Under the pieces are notes generated by a model. It worked only from the letters and a program-made list of their open reading frames with translations, searched no databases and was not told the origin of the DNA. 64,000 nucleotides of DNA. It comes from an uncultured Oscillospiraceae bacterium. GTDB lineage: Bacteria; Bacillota; Clostridia; Oscillospirales; Ruminococcaceae. Of this stretch, positions 52,992 through 62,916 are shown in pieces (positions within the stretch are counted from its first letter, which is position 1; each line of letters begins with the position of its first letter). The DNA lies in assembly GCA_900548355.1 (NCBI GenBank), contig URKR01000003.1, positions 1 to 64,000 of the forward strand, in the 5' to 3' direction. The position numbers and the translations under genes were made by a program.

Positions 52992-53807
52992 CTAGAAGGG
53001 GAAGTACTCGTCCACCCTGTCCATGGGCAGGGCTCCGCCGTATTCGCTGACCTCAAAGGCTTCGGCGGCTGTGCAGGCCCGGGCCCGCTCCGCGCCATAG
53101 CGTGCAGTCAGCGGCGCTTCCAGCTCCCGGGCGTTTTTTTCATAGGTGGGACGGTAGCGCTCCATCAGGAACCGGTAGCGGGCCTCCTCACCCTCCGGAA
53201 CCTGATCCAGCGTGTGGTCGATCCAGCGCAGCCAATCATACATCTGGGAGGTATGGCAGTGCATCAGGGCGATTTTCTCTTCGGCCACGTCCGATACGTC
53301 CACGGCGATCTCGGGCTTAAAGGGAGCGGGGAACTTGAAACGGTCCTGGGCATAGAGGATGATGGGATTATAGCGCAGGGGCGGCGTAAGCTTGCAGAAG
53401 TTCGGCACCATGACCATATAAGAGGCGTCCATCACCAGCTGCCCGGTGGCCCGGTGGTCGGGATGGTAGTCGTTGGGCCGGTTGGTGATGATAAGATCCG
53501 GCGCGTATTCCCGGATTTCGCGCACCAGCATCTGCCGGGCAAAAAGGGTCGGCTCCAGGTGCGCGTCGTCAAAGTCGAACATCCTGTAGCGGATGCCGGC
53601 GGTTTGAGCCACAGCCTGGGCCTCCCCGTAGCGGGTCATGGCCAGCTTGGCGCCGCCCATCTCCTGGTGGCCGGCCGAGCCGTTGGTCATGCTGAGAAAG
53701 AGCACGCTGTGGCCCGCCCGGGCATATTTCACCGCGACGCCGCCGGCGTGGATGTCGCAGTCGTCAGGATGGGCTCCGATCACCATGATTCTGAGCTTGC
53801 GGTCCAT
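52992..53807 (-). CDS. PIG-L/LmbE-family zinc deacetylase
   Basis: 271 residues. The metal and catalytic residues are in IGAHPDDCD (H13, D15, D16) and NDYHPDHRATG (HxxH). The family deacetylates GlcNAc-linked substrates in small thiol, lipid or antibiotic pathways; the substrate here is unknown. The ATG at 53807 follows AGGAGGTATTCTTT, 43 nt after pepT, so the two form an operon. Confidence 0.92.
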   Translation of the reverse strand: MDRKLRIMVIGAHPDDCDIHAGGVAVKYARAGHSVLFLSMTNGSAGHQEMGGAKLAMTRYGEAQAVAQTAGIRYRMFDFDDAHLEPTLFARQMLVREIREYAPDLIITNRPNDYHPDHRATGQLVMDASYMVMVPNFCKLTPPLRYNPIILYAQDRFKFPAPFKPEIAVDVSDVAEEKIALMHCHTSQMYDWLRWIDHTLDQVPEGEEARYRFLMERYRPTYEKNARELEAPLTARYGAERARACTAAEAFEVSEYGGALPMDRVDEYFPF

Positions 53808-53850
53808 AAAGAATACCTCCTTTTTATCCGGGATAAGGCCCGGCCTATTG

Positions 53851-55086
53851 CTAGAGCTTGGCGCCGGCGGCCAGCGCGGCGATCCGCTTGATCACCTCCA
53901 CCGCCGTCAGCAGATGGGATTCCACCAGGTATTCAAACTTGCCGTGGCCGTTGCAGCCGCCGGAGGAAACATTGGGGCAGGGGAAGCCGCCCTCCATGTT
54001 GGAGATGTTGGCGCCGTCGGTGCCTCCGCGGATTGCGCCTACCTGCATCTCAATGCCCAAGGAGGCCATGGCGTCCCGGGCCAGGGTGACGACCTCGGGA
54101 TGGGATTTAACCTTCTCCAGCATGTTGCGGTAGTTGTCCTCCAGGGCTACTTCTACGGTCCCCGCGCCATATCGCCCATTGAGCAGGCCGGCAATCTTGA
54201 GAAGATCGTTTTTCCGCCGCTCCAGTCCCTGGGCGTCGAAGTCGCGGACAATATAGTCCAGCTGAGCGCTTTCCACCTCGCCCCGCATCCAGTTGAGATG
54301 GGTGAATCCCTCATAGCCCTCCGTGGTCTCAGCCCGCTCCCATTGGGGGATCATGGTCGCAAATTCAGCGGCGATGGTCGCGGCATGGACCATATAGCCC
54401 TTGGCCGAGCCGGGATGGATGCTGTTGCCGTGCACGGTGACCCGGGCGTGGGCTGCGTTGAAGTTCTCATACTGGAAGCCGCCGACGCCTCCGCCGTCCA
54501 TGGTATAGCCGAAGTCCACGCCAAAGTCGCGGGCAATGAAGTGGTCGGTGCCTGCGCCGATCTCCTCGTCAGGGGTAAAGGCCACGCGGATGACGCCATG
54601 GGGAATCTCAGGATGGGCCATCAGCTCCTCCAGGGCGGTCAATATGGCGGCGATGCCGGCTTTATCATCGGCGCCCAATACCGTCGTGCCGTCGGTGACC
54701 ACCAGGCGCTGCCCCACATGCTCCTTCATGCCGGGGAACATGGCGGGCGAGAGCGTCACCTTCTCCTGCTCATTGAGCAGGATGTCGCCGCCGTCATAGC
54801 GGTCGATGACCCGCGGCTTGACGCCCTTGCCGGGCTCCACCGTATCCAGATGCGCGATAAAGCCGATGGCCGGCGTCCCCTCGGGCGCCCGGTTGGCCGG
54901 AAGGGTGCCGGTGACAATGCAGTAGGGATCCAGCTTGACGTCGGTGAGCCCCATTTCGATCATTTCCTTTTCCAACAGCCGTGCCAGATCCCACTGGCAG
55001 GGCGTGGAAGGGGCCGCGCCGGTATCGTGCCGGGAGGTGGTGTCGATTACCACATAGCGTAAAAAGCGTTCCAGTGCTGCGGTCAT
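53851..55086 (-). CDS. pepT: Peptidase T (tripeptide aminopeptidase)
   Basis: A 411-residue M20 zinc aminopeptidase that removes the N-terminal residue of tripeptides. The dizinc motifs are FIAHLDTVEPG, LGADDKAG, FTPDEEIGAG and MDGGGVGGFQYENFNA, then IHPGSAKGYMVHA, GGTDGANIS and GHGKFEYL near the end; these are PepT hallmarks. The ATG at 55086 follows GGAGGAAAAAGCA; the open frame upstream lies antisense to the nitroreductase gene and is rejected. It is divergent from the nitroreductase gene. Confidence 0.96.
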   Translation of the reverse strand: MTAALERFLRYVVIDTTSRHDTGAAPSTPCQWDLARLLEKEMIEMGLTDVKLDPYCIVTGTLPANRAPEGTPAIGFIAHLDTVEPGKGVKPRVIDRYDGGDILLNEQEKVTLSPAMFPGMKEHVGQRLVVTDGTTVLGADDKAGIAAILTALEELMAHPEIPHGVIRVAFTPDEEIGAGTDHFIARDFGVDFGYTMDGGGVGGFQYENFNAAHARVTVHGNSIHPGSAKGYMVHAATIAAEFATMIPQWERAETTEGYEGFTHLNWMRGEVESAQLDYIVRDFDAQGLERRKNDLLKIAGLLNGRYGAGTVEVALEDNYRNMLEKVKSHPEVVTLARDAMASLGIEMQVGAIRGGTDGANISNMEGGFPCPNVSSGGCNGHGKFEYLVESHLLTAVEVIKRIAALAAGAKL

Positions 55087-55203
55087 TGCTTTTTCCTCCA
55101 AAGAATGATATGGTTCCATTGTACCATCATTTCGTAAAATTTCCATCCCTTCTCCGGGGGCCTTTCGCTGCGCCCGGAGGCCTGGGGAGGAGAGGAGGCA
55201 GAT

Positions 55204-55773
55204 ATGCTCAAGGATCTCGTGCTGCGAAACCGGTCCTATCGCCGGTTTGATGCGTCTTGCCCCGTGCCGGAGGCCGACCTGAAAGCCCTGGTGGAGCTGG
55301 CCCGCTTTACGCCCTCTACCGTCAATTCCCAGGCCCTCAAGTTCCGGCTTGTCCATGAAAAGGAGGAGGCGGATAAGGTGTTCCCCTGCCTGGTCTGGGC
55401 GGCGGCGCTGAAGGACTGGCCGGGCCCGGATGAAGAGGAGCGGCCTACGGCCTATATTGTCATCCTCTGCGACCAGGAATTGGGCAAGAATAAGGCGACG
55501 GACGACGGCATCGCCGCCCAGACCATGATGCTGGGCGCGGTGGAGCAGGGCTGGGGCGGCTGTATGCTGGGCAATATCAAGCGGGACCAGCTGGCGGCGG
55601 CCCTGGGCATTGACCAGGCGCGTTACAGCATCGACCTGGTGCTGGCGCTGGGGCGGCCCCGGGAGACGGTGCGCCTGGTGGACGTGCCGGAAAACGGGGA
55701 TACCCGCTATTACCGCGACGGGGAGGGGGTACACTATGTGCCCAAGCGCAGGCTGGAGGAGCTGATCCTGTAG
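55204..55773 (+). CDS. Nitroreductase-family flavoprotein
   Basis: 189 residues of the FMN-dependent nitroreductase fold: the opening VLRNRSYRRFD and FTPSTVNSQALKFRLV bind FMN; GAVEQGWGGCMLGNIKR and DLVLALGRPRE complete the typical pattern. Substrates may be quinones or nitro compounds. The ATG at 55204 follows GAGGAGGCAGAT. A terminator follows the stop. Confidence 0.92.
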   Translation: MLKDLVLRNRSYRRFDASCPVPEADLKALVELARFTPSTVNSQALKFRLVHEKEEADKVFPCLVWAAALKDWPGPDEEERPTAYIVILCDQELGKNKATDDGIAAQTMMLGAVEQGWGGCMLGNIKRDQLAAALGIDQARYSIDLVLALGRPRETVRLVDVPENGDTRYYRDGEGVHYVPKRRLEELIL

Positions 55774-55797
55774 GGGGTCGGGCTTCTGCAACAGGAT

Positions 55798-55832
55798 AGG
55801 GGCTGCCGGATGATCCGGCAGCCCCTTTTTTG
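55798..55832 (+). terminator. Terminator after the nitroreductase gene
   Basis: AGGGGCTGCCGGA / TCCGGCAGCCCCT stem followed by TTTTT. Confidence 0.9.
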
Positions 55833-55915
55833 TGTGGGTGCAGCCTTCAGCCGCGCGATCTTGATAGGATCTTTATCCATAGGCCCAAAGCCTTATAACT
55901 CGTTTGCAGACGGGC

Positions 55916-55924
55916 TGATATAAT
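55916..55924 (+). promoter_or_regulatory. Extended -10 promoter of the kdp operon
   Basis: TGATATAAT combines a TG extension with a perfect TATAAT (55919-55924), 37 nt before the first small gene. No good -35 is seen, as expected for an activator-dependent promoter. No c-di-AMP riboswitch fits the short leader. Confidence 0.5.
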
Positions 55925-55960
55925 GATGCAGCAAAACACAGAGTGAGGAGATGGAGATCC

Positions 55961-56059
55961 ATGCTTGATTTACTTATGTTGGGTATTCTGGCCGTCAGCT
56001 TTGCCCTGGTGGGGCTGCTGATCCATTGGTGCGATAAACAAGTGGATTCAAAGCAATAG
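55961..56059 (+). CDS. Small membrane peptide at the head of the kdp operon
   Basis: 32 residues: one hydrophobic helix (MLDLLMLGILAVSFALVGLL) then IHWCDKQVDSKQ. The ATG at 55961 follows GTGAGGAGATGGAGATCC, and the stop is 11 nt before kdpF. Similar short peptides ending in a W-C-D/R-W-C-D pattern sit upstream of kdpF in other genomes as I recall (unverified). It may be a second KdpF-like stabilising subunit. It is not KdpF itself, which follows. Confidence 0.7.
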   Translation: MLDLLMLGILAVSFALVGLLIHWCDKQVDSKQ

Positions 56060-56070
56060 GAGGCGTCGAT

Positions 56071-56148
56071 ATGATCGTACTTGGGTTTATCGTCCTTTTG
56101 ATGGGCGCGTACCTCGTTTACGCGCTGGTACATCCGGAGAAATTCTAA
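56071..56148 (+). CDS. kdpF: KdpF potassium-transporting ATPase small subunit
   Basis: A 25-residue single-helix peptide, MIVLGFIVLLMGAYLVYALV then HPEKF, the classical KdpF end (RPERF/HPEKF). It stabilises the KdpABC complex. ATAGGAGGCGTCGAT precedes its ATG; kdpA starts 21 nt downstream. Confidence 0.9.
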   Translation: MIVLGFIVLLMGAYLVYALVHPEKF

Positions 56149-56169
56149 GATGAGCGGGAGGGGAATTGA

Positions 56170-57933
56170 ATGATACAGCTTGCTTTGACCATCCTCATCT
56201 ATCTGATTTTGGTCATTCCTGTGGGTATCTATGTCTATCATATCGCTGCGGGCAAACGTACCTTTGCCGATCCGGTCTTTGACCGGGTGGACGGAGTCAT
56301 CTATCGGGTCAGCGGCATCAATCCCCAGAAGGGGATGAACTGGAAGCAATATACGGTGGCGCTGCTGGCGACCAACGCCGTGATGATCCTGCTGGGATAT
56401 ATCATCCTGCGGATCCAGAGCATCGGGCTTTTCAATCCCAACGGTATTGGCGGTATGGAGCCGTCGCTTTCCTTCAATACCATCATCAGCTTCATGACCA
56501 ATACGAATCTGCAGCACTATTCCGGCGAGTCCGGGCTTTCCTATCTGTCCCAGATGCTGGTCATTACCTTTATGATGTTCGTTTCCGCGGCCAGCGGATA
56601 TGCGGCCTGCGTAGCCTTTATCCGCGGGCTGGCCGGCAAAAGCAAGGATGACGTAGGCAACTTCTTCGCCGACCTTGTACGCATCACGACCCGCGTGCTG
56701 CTGCCCTTCTCCATCGTGGGCGGCCTGCTGCTGGTGTGGCAGGGCGTACCGCAGAACTTCAGCGGCAATATTGTCGTCAGCACCATCGAGGGGGCGAAGC
56801 AGGTGATCGCCATGGGCCCGGTAGCGGCCCTTGAAATCATCAAGCATCTGGGCACCAACGGCGGCGGCTTCCTGGGCGCCAACTCATCCACGCCGATTGA
56901 GAACCCCACCATGCTCTCCAACCTTATCGAGCTGTATTCCATGATGCTGCTGCCCGGCGCCTGCGTGATCACCTTCGGCAAGATGGTACGCGACCGCCGC
57001 CGCGCCCAGGCGGAGGCCGAAGGCGAAAAGCCAGAAAACAGCCTCAAGGGCCGCCGGGGCCTGACCGCCTGGATGTACGGCCGCGAGGGCCGCAGCATCT
57101 TCGCCGCCATGGGTATTATCTTCATCATAGGCCTCGCCGTTTGCTTCTGGGCGGAAGGCCAGGGCAACCCGGCCCTGGCCCAGGTGGGCCTGAACCAGGC
57201 CCAGGGCAGCATGGAGGGTAAGGAGGTACGCTTCGGTATCGCCCAATCGGCCATGTTTACCACAACGACGACCTCCTTTACCACCGGCACGGTCAACAAC
57301 ATGCACGATACCCTGACGCCCCTGGGCGGCATGATCCCCCTTTTGCACATGATGCTGAACGTGGTATTCGGCGGCAAGGGCGTCGGGCTGATGAATATGA
57401 TCATGTACGCCATCCTGGCGGTCTTTATCTGCGGGCTGATGATCGGCCGTACCCCTGAATACCTGGGTAAAAAGATTGAAGGGCGCGAGATGAAGCTTAC
57501 GGCCCTATGCATCATCATCCATCCCTTCCTGATCCTCGCCTTCTCAGCCATTGCGGTAGCCGTCCAGGCGGGGCTGGAGGGCATTACGAACCCGGGCTTC
57601 CATGGGCTGACCCAGGTGCTGTATGAATATGCGTCCTCCGCGGCCAATAACGGCTCCGGTTTTGAGGGGCTGGCCGATAACACCCTGTTCTGGAACATTA
57701 CGGCGGGGCTGGCCATGTTCTTTGGCCGGTATCTGTCCATTGTGATTCAGATGGCGATTGCCGGATCCCTGATGAAGAAACGCTTCGTCAGCGAATCGGC
57801 CGGTACGCTGCATACGGATACCCTGTCTTTTGCGGTGATCCTGGTCTTTGTGGTGTATATCTTTGCGGCGCTGACCTTCTTCCCTGTGCTGGCGCTTGGC
57901 CCGGTTGCGGAACATCTCACCCTTTGGGCGTAA
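56170..57933 (+). CDS. kdpA: KdpA, K+-translocating subunit of the Kdp P-type ATPase
   Basis: A 587-residue channel-like subunit with about ten membrane helices. The K+ selectivity loops are present, including [34 protein letters not shown] and [18 protein letters not shown], and a fourth near [13 protein letters not shown]. It imports K+ at very low external concentration together with KdpB. The ATG at 56170 follows GCGGGAGGGGAATTGA. It is part of the kdpFABC operon. Confidence 0.97.
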   Translation: MIQLALTILIYLILVIPVGIYVYHIAAGKRTFADPVFDRVDGVIYRVSGINPQKGMNWKQYTVALLATNAVMILLGYIILRIQSIGLFNPNGIGGMEPSLSFNTIISFMTNTNLQHYSGESGLSYLSQMLVITFMMFVSAASGYAACVAFIRGLAGKSKDDVGNFFADLVRITTRVLLPFSIVGGLLLVWQGVPQNFSGNIVVSTIEGAKQVIAMGPVAALEIIKHLGTNGGGFLGANSSTPIENPTMLSNLIELYSMMLLPGACVITFGKMVRDRRRAQAEAEGEKPENSLKGRRGLTAWMYGREGRSIFAAMGIIFIIGLAVCFWAEGQGNPALAQVGLNQAQGSMEGKEVRFGIAQSAMFTTTTTSFTTGTVNNMHDTLTPLGGMIPLLHMMLNVVFGGKGVGLMNMIMYAILAVFICGLMIGRTPEYLGKKIEGREMKLTALCIIIHPFLILAFSAIAVAVQAGLEGITNPGFHGLTQVLYEYASSAANNGSGFEGLADNTLFWNITAGLAMFFGRYLSIVIQMAIAGSLMKKRFVSESAGTLHTDTLSFAVILVFVVYIFAALTFFPVLALGPVAEHLTLWA

Positions 57934-57946
57934 GGAGGAAGAAACG

Positions 57947-60001
57947 ATGAGCAAAAAGCAAAATCAAAAGCTAATTACGCCGGCGATCTTTCGCCAGGCT
58001 GTGGCAGGCTCCTTCAAAAAGCTGAATCCCCGGTATATGATGAAAAATCCCGTGATGTTTGTGGTGGAGGTAGGCTTTGCCATCACGCTGGCCCTTTCCT
58101 TTTTCCCGGGGCTGTTCGGAGGCGTAGGGGCTGGGAACCTGCGCGCCTATAACATCATTGTATCGGTGATCCTGTTCGTTACGGTGCTGTTTGCCAACTT
58201 TGCCGAGTCGGTTGCCGAAGGGCGCGGCAAGGCCCAGGCGGCCAGCCTGAAAAAGACGCAGAAGGATACCAAGGCGCGCCTGCTGCTGGCGGACGGATCG
58301 GAAAAGAGCGTGCTCTCCAGCGAGCTGGCCAAGGGCGATGTGGTCATGGTGTCAGCCGGGGAGATTATCCCCGGAGACGGCGAGGTCATAGAAGGCATCG
58401 CTTCGGTGGATGAATCGGCCATTACCGGCGAATCCGCGCCGGTGGTACGCGAATCCGGCGGCGATTTCTGCTCTGTGACCGGCGGCACTACCGTGGTGTC
58501 CGACTGGCTGAAGATCCGCATCACCTCCGAACCGGGCAACAGCTTCCTGGACCGCATGATCGCCCTGGTGGAGGGCGCCTCCCGCAAAAAGACGCCCAAT
58601 GAGATCGCCCTTAACACGCTGCTGGTTTCCCTGACTATCATCTTCATGATCGTCATTGTAACCCTGTATCCCATCGGCGTTTATTCCGGCGTGCAGCTGC
58701 AGACCTCTACGCTGATCGCCCTGGCCGTCTGCCTAATTCCGACTACCATCGGCGGCCTGCTTTCGGCCATCGGGATTGCAGGCATGGACCGCGTGACCCG
58801 GTTCAACGTCATCGCCATGTCCGGCAAGGCGGTGGAGGCCTGCGGTGATGTGGATACCATGATCCTGGATAAGACCGGCACCATCACCTATGGCAACCGT
58901 TTGGCCGCGGATTTCTGCACCGTAGGCGGGGCCGGCCGCGACGAGCTGATCCGCTGCGCAGCGCTGACCAGCCTGCGCGACGAGACGCCCGAGGGCAAAT
59001 CCACCCTGGAGCTGGCGCGGAAGCTGGGCGACGGCAGCCGCGAAATATCCGGCTCGGTCTTCCTTGAATTTACCGCGCAGACCCGGATGAGCGGCGTGGA
59101 TCTGCCCGACGGCACGCGGCTGCGCAAGGGCGCCGCCGACGCCATCGAGCAGTATGTCAAGAACCTGGGCGGCAAAATCCCCGGCGACCTGCATAAGGAG
59201 GTTAACCGCATCTCCAGCCTGGGCGGCACGCCCCTGACAGTATGCAAAGACGACCGCATTCTGGGCGTGATCTACCTGAAGGATACGGTTAAAGCCGGCA
59301 TGGTGGAGCGCTTTGCGCGCCTGAGGGCCATCGGCATCAAAACCATCATGTGTACCGGCGACAATCCGCTGACCGCGGCCACCATCGCGGAGGAGGCGGG
59401 CGTGGACGGCTTTATTGCCGAATGCAAGCCTGAGGACAAGATCGAGGTCATCAAGAAGGAGCAGGCCGAGGGCAAGATCGTTGCCATGACCGGCGACGGC
59501 ACCAACGACGCCCCGGCCCTGGCTCAGGCCAACGTGGGCCTGGCTATGAACAGCGGCACCACGGCTGCCAAGGAAGCGGCCAACATGGTCGATCTGGATT
59601 CGGACCCCACCAAGATCCTCGAGGTGGTGGAGATTGGCAAGCAGCTGCTCATCACCCGCGGCAGCCTGACTACTTTCTCCATTGCCAATGATATCGCCAA
59701 ATACTTCGCCATCATTCCGGCTATGTTTATGGAGGCGATCCCCGCGCTGGGCGTGCTGAACATCATGCACCTGGCCACGCCCTACAGCGCGATCCTTTCC
59801 GCCCTCATCTTCAACGCCATCATCATTCCCTGCCTGATCCCCCTGGCGATGAAGGGCGTCAAATACCGCCCCATGTCCTCAGGCAGGATGCTGGCCAAGA
59901 ACATGATGATCTACGGCGTGGGCGGCATCATCACGCCCTTTGTGGGGATCAAGCTGATCGACCTGATTATCCACCCGCTGCTTTTGTTCATCGGGCTGTA
60001 A
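57947..60001 (+). CDS. kdpB: KdpB, catalytic subunit of the Kdp P-type ATPase
   Basis: 684 residues. The phosphorylation site is D308 in [11 protein letters not shown]. Also seen are the actuator loop AITGESAPV (the Ser of TGES is the known inhibitory phosphorylation site in E. coli KdpB), the hinge [16 protein letters not shown], and the K+-pathway helix region [24 protein letters not shown] segment. It hydrolyses ATP to drive K+ through KdpA. The ATG at 57947 has AAGGAGGAAGAAACG upstream. Confidence 0.97.
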   Translation: MSKKQNQKLITPAIFRQAVAGSFKKLNPRYMMKNPVMFVVEVGFAITLALSFFPGLFGGVGAGNLRAYNIIVSVILFVTVLFANFAESVAEGRGKAQAASLKKTQKDTKARLLLADGSEKSVLSSELAKGDVVMVSAGEIIPGDGEVIEGIASVDESAITGESAPVVRESGGDFCSVTGGTTVVSDWLKIRITSEPGNSFLDRMIALVEGASRKKTPNEIALNTLLVSLTIIFMIVIVTLYPIGVYSGVQLQTSTLIALAVCLIPTTIGGLLSAIGIAGMDRVTRFNVIAMSGKAVEACGDVDTMILDKTGTITYGNRLAADFCTVGGAGRDELIRCAALTSLRDETPEGKSTLELARKLGDGSREISGSVFLEFTAQTRMSGVDLPDGTRLRKGAADAIEQYVKNLGGKIPGDLHKEVNRISSLGGTPLTVCKDDRILGVIYLKDTVKAGMVERFARLRAIGIKTIMCTGDNPLTAATIAEEAGVDGFIAECKPEDKIEVIKKEQAEGKIVAMTGDGTNDAPALAQANVGLAMNSGTTAAKEAANMVDLDSDPTKILEVVEIGKQLLITRGSLTTFSIANDIAKYFAIIPAMFMEAIPALGVLNIMHLATPYSAILSALIFNAIIIPCLIPLAMKGVKYRPMSSGRMLAKNMMIYGVGGIITPFVGIKLIDLIIHPLLLFIGL

Positions 60002-60017
60002 TAAGGAGGAAGCAATC

Positions 60018-60707
60018 ATGAAAAAATCCCTGAAGGAAACGCTGCATGGCGCCCGGCAGACAGTGGTGGTGACGGTGGTGCTGATGCTGGTCTGCGGCCT
60101 CTTTTTTCCTCTGTTGCTGTCGGGCCTTTCCGCGTTGATCTTTCCCCATCAGGCCAACGGCAGCCTGGTAGAGGTGAACGGAGAGGCTGTGGGCGCCCAG
60201 CATGTGGGCCAGGAGTTTACGGCGGATTACTACATGTGGAGCCGGCCCTCGGCCTATCACTACAACGTGTATGTAGAGGGCGAAGATGGCAAGCAGTACT
60301 ATAACGACGGCTCAGAATTCGCCGGGCTGGGCTCCGGCTCCAATAACTACGCAGCCTCCAACCCGGAGCTGGCCGCCCGGGTCGAGCAGGATATCGCCGC
60401 CTTCCTGGAGAAAAACCCAGACGTCAGGCGCGAGGATATCCCGGCCGACCTGCTGACGGCCTCCGGGTCGGGCCTGGATCCCCATATTTCCCCGGAGTCT
60501 GCAAAGATCCAGATTCCCCGTATTGCGCAGGCATCTGGGCTGAGCGAAGCGCAGCTTTCCGAGATCGTAGCCCAACACACCGAAGGCAAGCTGCTGGGGA
60601 TCTTCGGCGATGATGGCGTGAATGTGCTTCTGGTCAATATAGATATCGCCCAGGCGATGGGCCTGCTGGGCGCAGACGCCCAATCAGCAGGCGGCCAGGC
60701 GCAATAG
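60018..60707 (+). CDS. kdpC: KdpC subunit
   Basis: 229 residues: one N-terminal membrane helix (about 18-42) and an outside domain with the family blocks YMWSRPSA, SNNYAASNPELA, ASGSGLDPHISPESA and LGIFGDDGVNVLLVNIDI. It supports high-affinity K+ binding by the complex. It starts 16 nt after kdpB. The kdpD/kdpE sensor-regulator genes do not follow, so control must lie elsewhere or differ. Confidence 0.95.
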   Translation: MKKSLKETLHGARQTVVVTVVLMLVCGLFFPLLLSGLSALIFPHQANGSLVEVNGEAVGAQHVGQEFTADYYMWSRPSAYHYNVYVEGEDGKQYYNDGSEFAGLGSGSNNYAASNPELAARVEQDIAAFLEKNPDVRREDIPADLLTASGSGLDPHISPESAKIQIPRIAQASGLSEAQLSEIVAQHTEGKLLGIFGDDGVNVLLVNIDIAQAMGLLGADAQSAGGQAQ

Positions 60708-60719
60708 CCCCCAATCAAC

Positions 60720-60755
60720 AAAGCGTTCCGCAGCCTTTGCTGTGGAACGCTTTTT
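60720..60755. terminator. Terminator after the kdp operon
   Basis: AAAGCGTTCCGCAGC / GCTGTGGAACGCTTTTT stem with loop CTTT, between the convergent kdpC and LacI genes. Confidence 0.9.
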
Positions 60756-60770
60756 GATCTGCTAAGGATG

Positions 60771-61799
60771 TCAGGCATCGGGCCGGGGCGGCGCGATGGG
60801 CCCCACCGTGCCGCCGGGAAGAAGCCGGGTAGGGATAAAGACCGGCGAGGGGGGGAGGGATTGCCCATTGATACGGGCGATAAGCCGGCGCGCGGCCTCT
60901 ACGCCGATGCGGTCCGTATCCTGCCAGACCGTCGTAAGCGGCGGCGTCAGCGCCCAGGCGACATCGATACCGTCGAAGCCTGCCAGGGAAATATCGCCGG
61001 GTATGGCCATCCCCCGGGACTGGACGGCCCTGCGGGCGCCGATGGCGCTGAAATCGTCGGAAAGGATCAGGCAGGTGGGCGCATGGGGCTCGTTCAGCCA
61101 CCGGGCCGTTTCCCGTTGGGTGGCGTCAGGATCGTGGTAATAGCCGGGACGGATGGCGTCCGGCGCGGCGGGGCAGCCCAGCCCGGCCAGGGTTTGCCGC
61201 ATGGCGTCAATGCGCATCCGCGTCACCGAGGACATTTCTCCATGCAGAAATCCGATACGGCGGTGCCCCTGGCGGTAAATATAGCCGATCAGCTCGCTCA
61301 TCCCCTGGCGGTTGTCGGAAACCACGGCGTCCGTACCGGGATAGACGTGGTCGATGGTGACGACGGGAATATCGGAGCGCGCCAGGGCCAGTACGCCGGG
61401 ATCGTTAAAATCCACCGAGGCAATGCATACGCCGTCCACATGGCGGTATTGGCTATGCTCCAGATAGTTGGCCGCCCGCTGCCCCAGGCTCTGGCTGATA
61501 AAGGTGATGTCGTAACCCTCCCGGGCTGCCTCCTCGCGGAAGGCGGAAAGCAGTCCGGCAAAGAAGCTGTTGCGCAGCCCATGGTTTTTGCGGTCGGTAA
61601 AAACGACGCCCAGGTTATAGCTCCGATGGGTCTTGAGGGCTTGGGCGTGGCCGTTGGGCAGGTAGCCCAGCGCCGCCACCGCCTGTTGGATGCGTTCCCG
61701 GGTAGCCTGAGAAATGTCATCGTAGCCATTGAGCGCCTTGGATACCGTGGCGACGGAGACATGGCAGTATTCGGCAATATCCCTGATGGTAACAGCCAT
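60771..61799 (-). CDS. LacI-family transcriptional repressor
   Basis: 342 residues: an N-terminal LacI headpiece (TIRDIAEYCHVSVATVSKAL, hinge LPNGHAQALKT) and a periplasmic-binding-like effector domain (FISQSLGQRAANYLEHSQY, DHVYPGTDAVVSDNRQG, TCLILSDDFSAIGARRAVQ, DISLAGFDGID). It probably binds a sugar; which one is unknown. The ATG at 61799 follows ACGGAGGTTGCCT. An AAAACGTTTT palindrome lies 14 nt upstream. Confidence 0.93.
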   Translation of the reverse strand: MAVTIRDIAEYCHVSVATVSKALNGYDDISQATRERIQQAVAALGYLPNGHAQALKTHRSYNLGVVFTDRKNHGLRNSFFAGLLSAFREEAAREGYDITFISQSLGQRAANYLEHSQYRHVDGVCIASVDFNDPGVLALARSDIPVVTIDHVYPGTDAVVSDNRQGMSELIGYIYRQGHRRIGFLHGEMSSVTRMRIDAMRQTLAGLGCPAAPDAIRPGYYHDPDATQRETARWLNEPHAPTCLILSDDFSAIGARRAVQSRGMAIPGDISLAGFDGIDVAWALTPPLTTVWQDTDRIGVEAARRLIARINGQSLPPSPVFIPTRLLPGGTVGPIAPPRPDA

Positions 61800-61812
61800 A
61801 GGCAACCTCCGT

Positions 61813-61822
61813 AAAACGTTTT
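61813..61822. promoter_or_regulatory. Palindromic operator upstream of the LacI gene
   Basis: AAAACGTTTT, a perfect 10-bp palindrome with the central CG typical of LacI-family operators, just before the gene's ribosome site. Probably autoregulatory. Confidence 0.5.
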
Positions 61823-61976
61823 CGTTATCTCATTCTATCATGCCAGCCGGGGGGATTCAATAGGATATAGTAGGATAGAGGGAGGCGCTGGCTGAGGTGT
61901 GTTCATGTGCAATTCATGATAAAGTGTTAAATACTAGATATAAAGGTATAAAAAACGATTATAGGAGAGCGCATAG

Positions 61977-62834
61977 ATGACGAAGGTAAAAATCATGACG
62001 GATTCAACGGCAGATCTGCCCGAGGGCATGGCGGATCAGCTGGGGATTGCGGTAATCCCGCTGTATGTGAACATGGGCGGGCAATCCTACCTGGACGGGG
62101 CGGATATGGATCCGGAGCAGCTTTTTGCCCAGGTGGAGGCTGGCGGCGAATTTCCCAAGACCGCGGCGCCCTCCACCGGCGACTTCCTGGAGCCCTTTAC
62201 CCAGGCGCGGGCGGCGGGGCAGGATATTGTCTTTGTGGGCCTGTCCGCCCGGCTTTCCGGGACGGTGCAGATTGCCCGGGTAGCGGCGGAGATTGCCGGC
62301 GGAGGGCATATCCATGTGGTGGACTCGATGAGCCTTTCCACCGGCACGGGCATCCTGGCTATGGAGGGCGCCCGCATGGCTGAGCAGGGGATGGAAGCCG
62401 CAGAGATTGTCCGAAGGCTGGAGGCGCTTCGGCCGCGGTACCGGGCGTCCATGCTGATCGATACGATGAGCTATCTGCACAAGGGAGGACGCTGCTCCAC
62501 GCTGAAGCTGTATGGCGCCAATCTGCTGGGCATTAAGCCGGAGGTGGAGCTGCGGGAGGGCTTGTTGGTCCCGGCCAAGCTTTTCCGCGGCTCCAGCGCC
62601 AAGGCGGCGCGGGCCTATCTGCAATACCGCTTTGCTGATTTGAGCGCCATCGATCCTGCCTATGTGGTGCTGTCCATGGCGGCGGGGCAGCGGCCGGGCG
62701 TCGCGGAGCTGGCGGAGCGCTTTATCCAGTCGCTGGGCTTCTTCCGGCGTATCTACCGGGTGACGGCCGGCTGCGTCATATCCGCCCATGTTGGCCCCGG
62801 TGCGGTGGGCATACTGACCCGGTCGCCGGCATAG
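61977..62834 (+). CDS. DegV-family fatty-acid-binding protein
   Basis: 285 residues. The start KIMTDSTADLPEG and the TAAPSTGDFLEPF and LSARLSGTVQIAR blocks are typical of DegV proteins; the fold binds a fatty acid, and some members (FakB) present it to a kinase for phospholipid synthesis. No fakA gene is adjacent. The ATG at 61977 follows ATAGGAGAGCGCATAG. A HAD phosphatase follows after 82 nt. Confidence 0.92.
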   Translation: MTKVKIMTDSTADLPEGMADQLGIAVIPLYVNMGGQSYLDGADMDPEQLFAQVEAGGEFPKTAAPSTGDFLEPFTQARAAGQDIVFVGLSARLSGTVQIARVAAEIAGGGHIHVVDSMSLSTGTGILAMEGARMAEQGMEAAEIVRRLEALRPRYRASMLIDTMSYLHKGGRCSTLKLYGANLLGIKPEVELREGLLVPAKLFRGSSAKAARAYLQYRFADLSAIDPAYVVLSMAAGQRPGVAELAERFIQSLGFFRRIYRVTAGCVISAHVGPGAVGILTRSPA

Positions 62835-62916
62835 CGAACTTGGGCATGACAAGCGCCCTATTCTGTGATACAATCATCCCTTAAGCGCCGAAGGGGCGCG
62901 ATGGGGAGGAGAGCGA

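Noticed and set aside
55087..55791. N-terminal extension of peptidase T by about 235 codons
   Set aside because: It is antisense to the nitroreductase gene, while PepT starts normally at MTAALERF with a GGAGG site.
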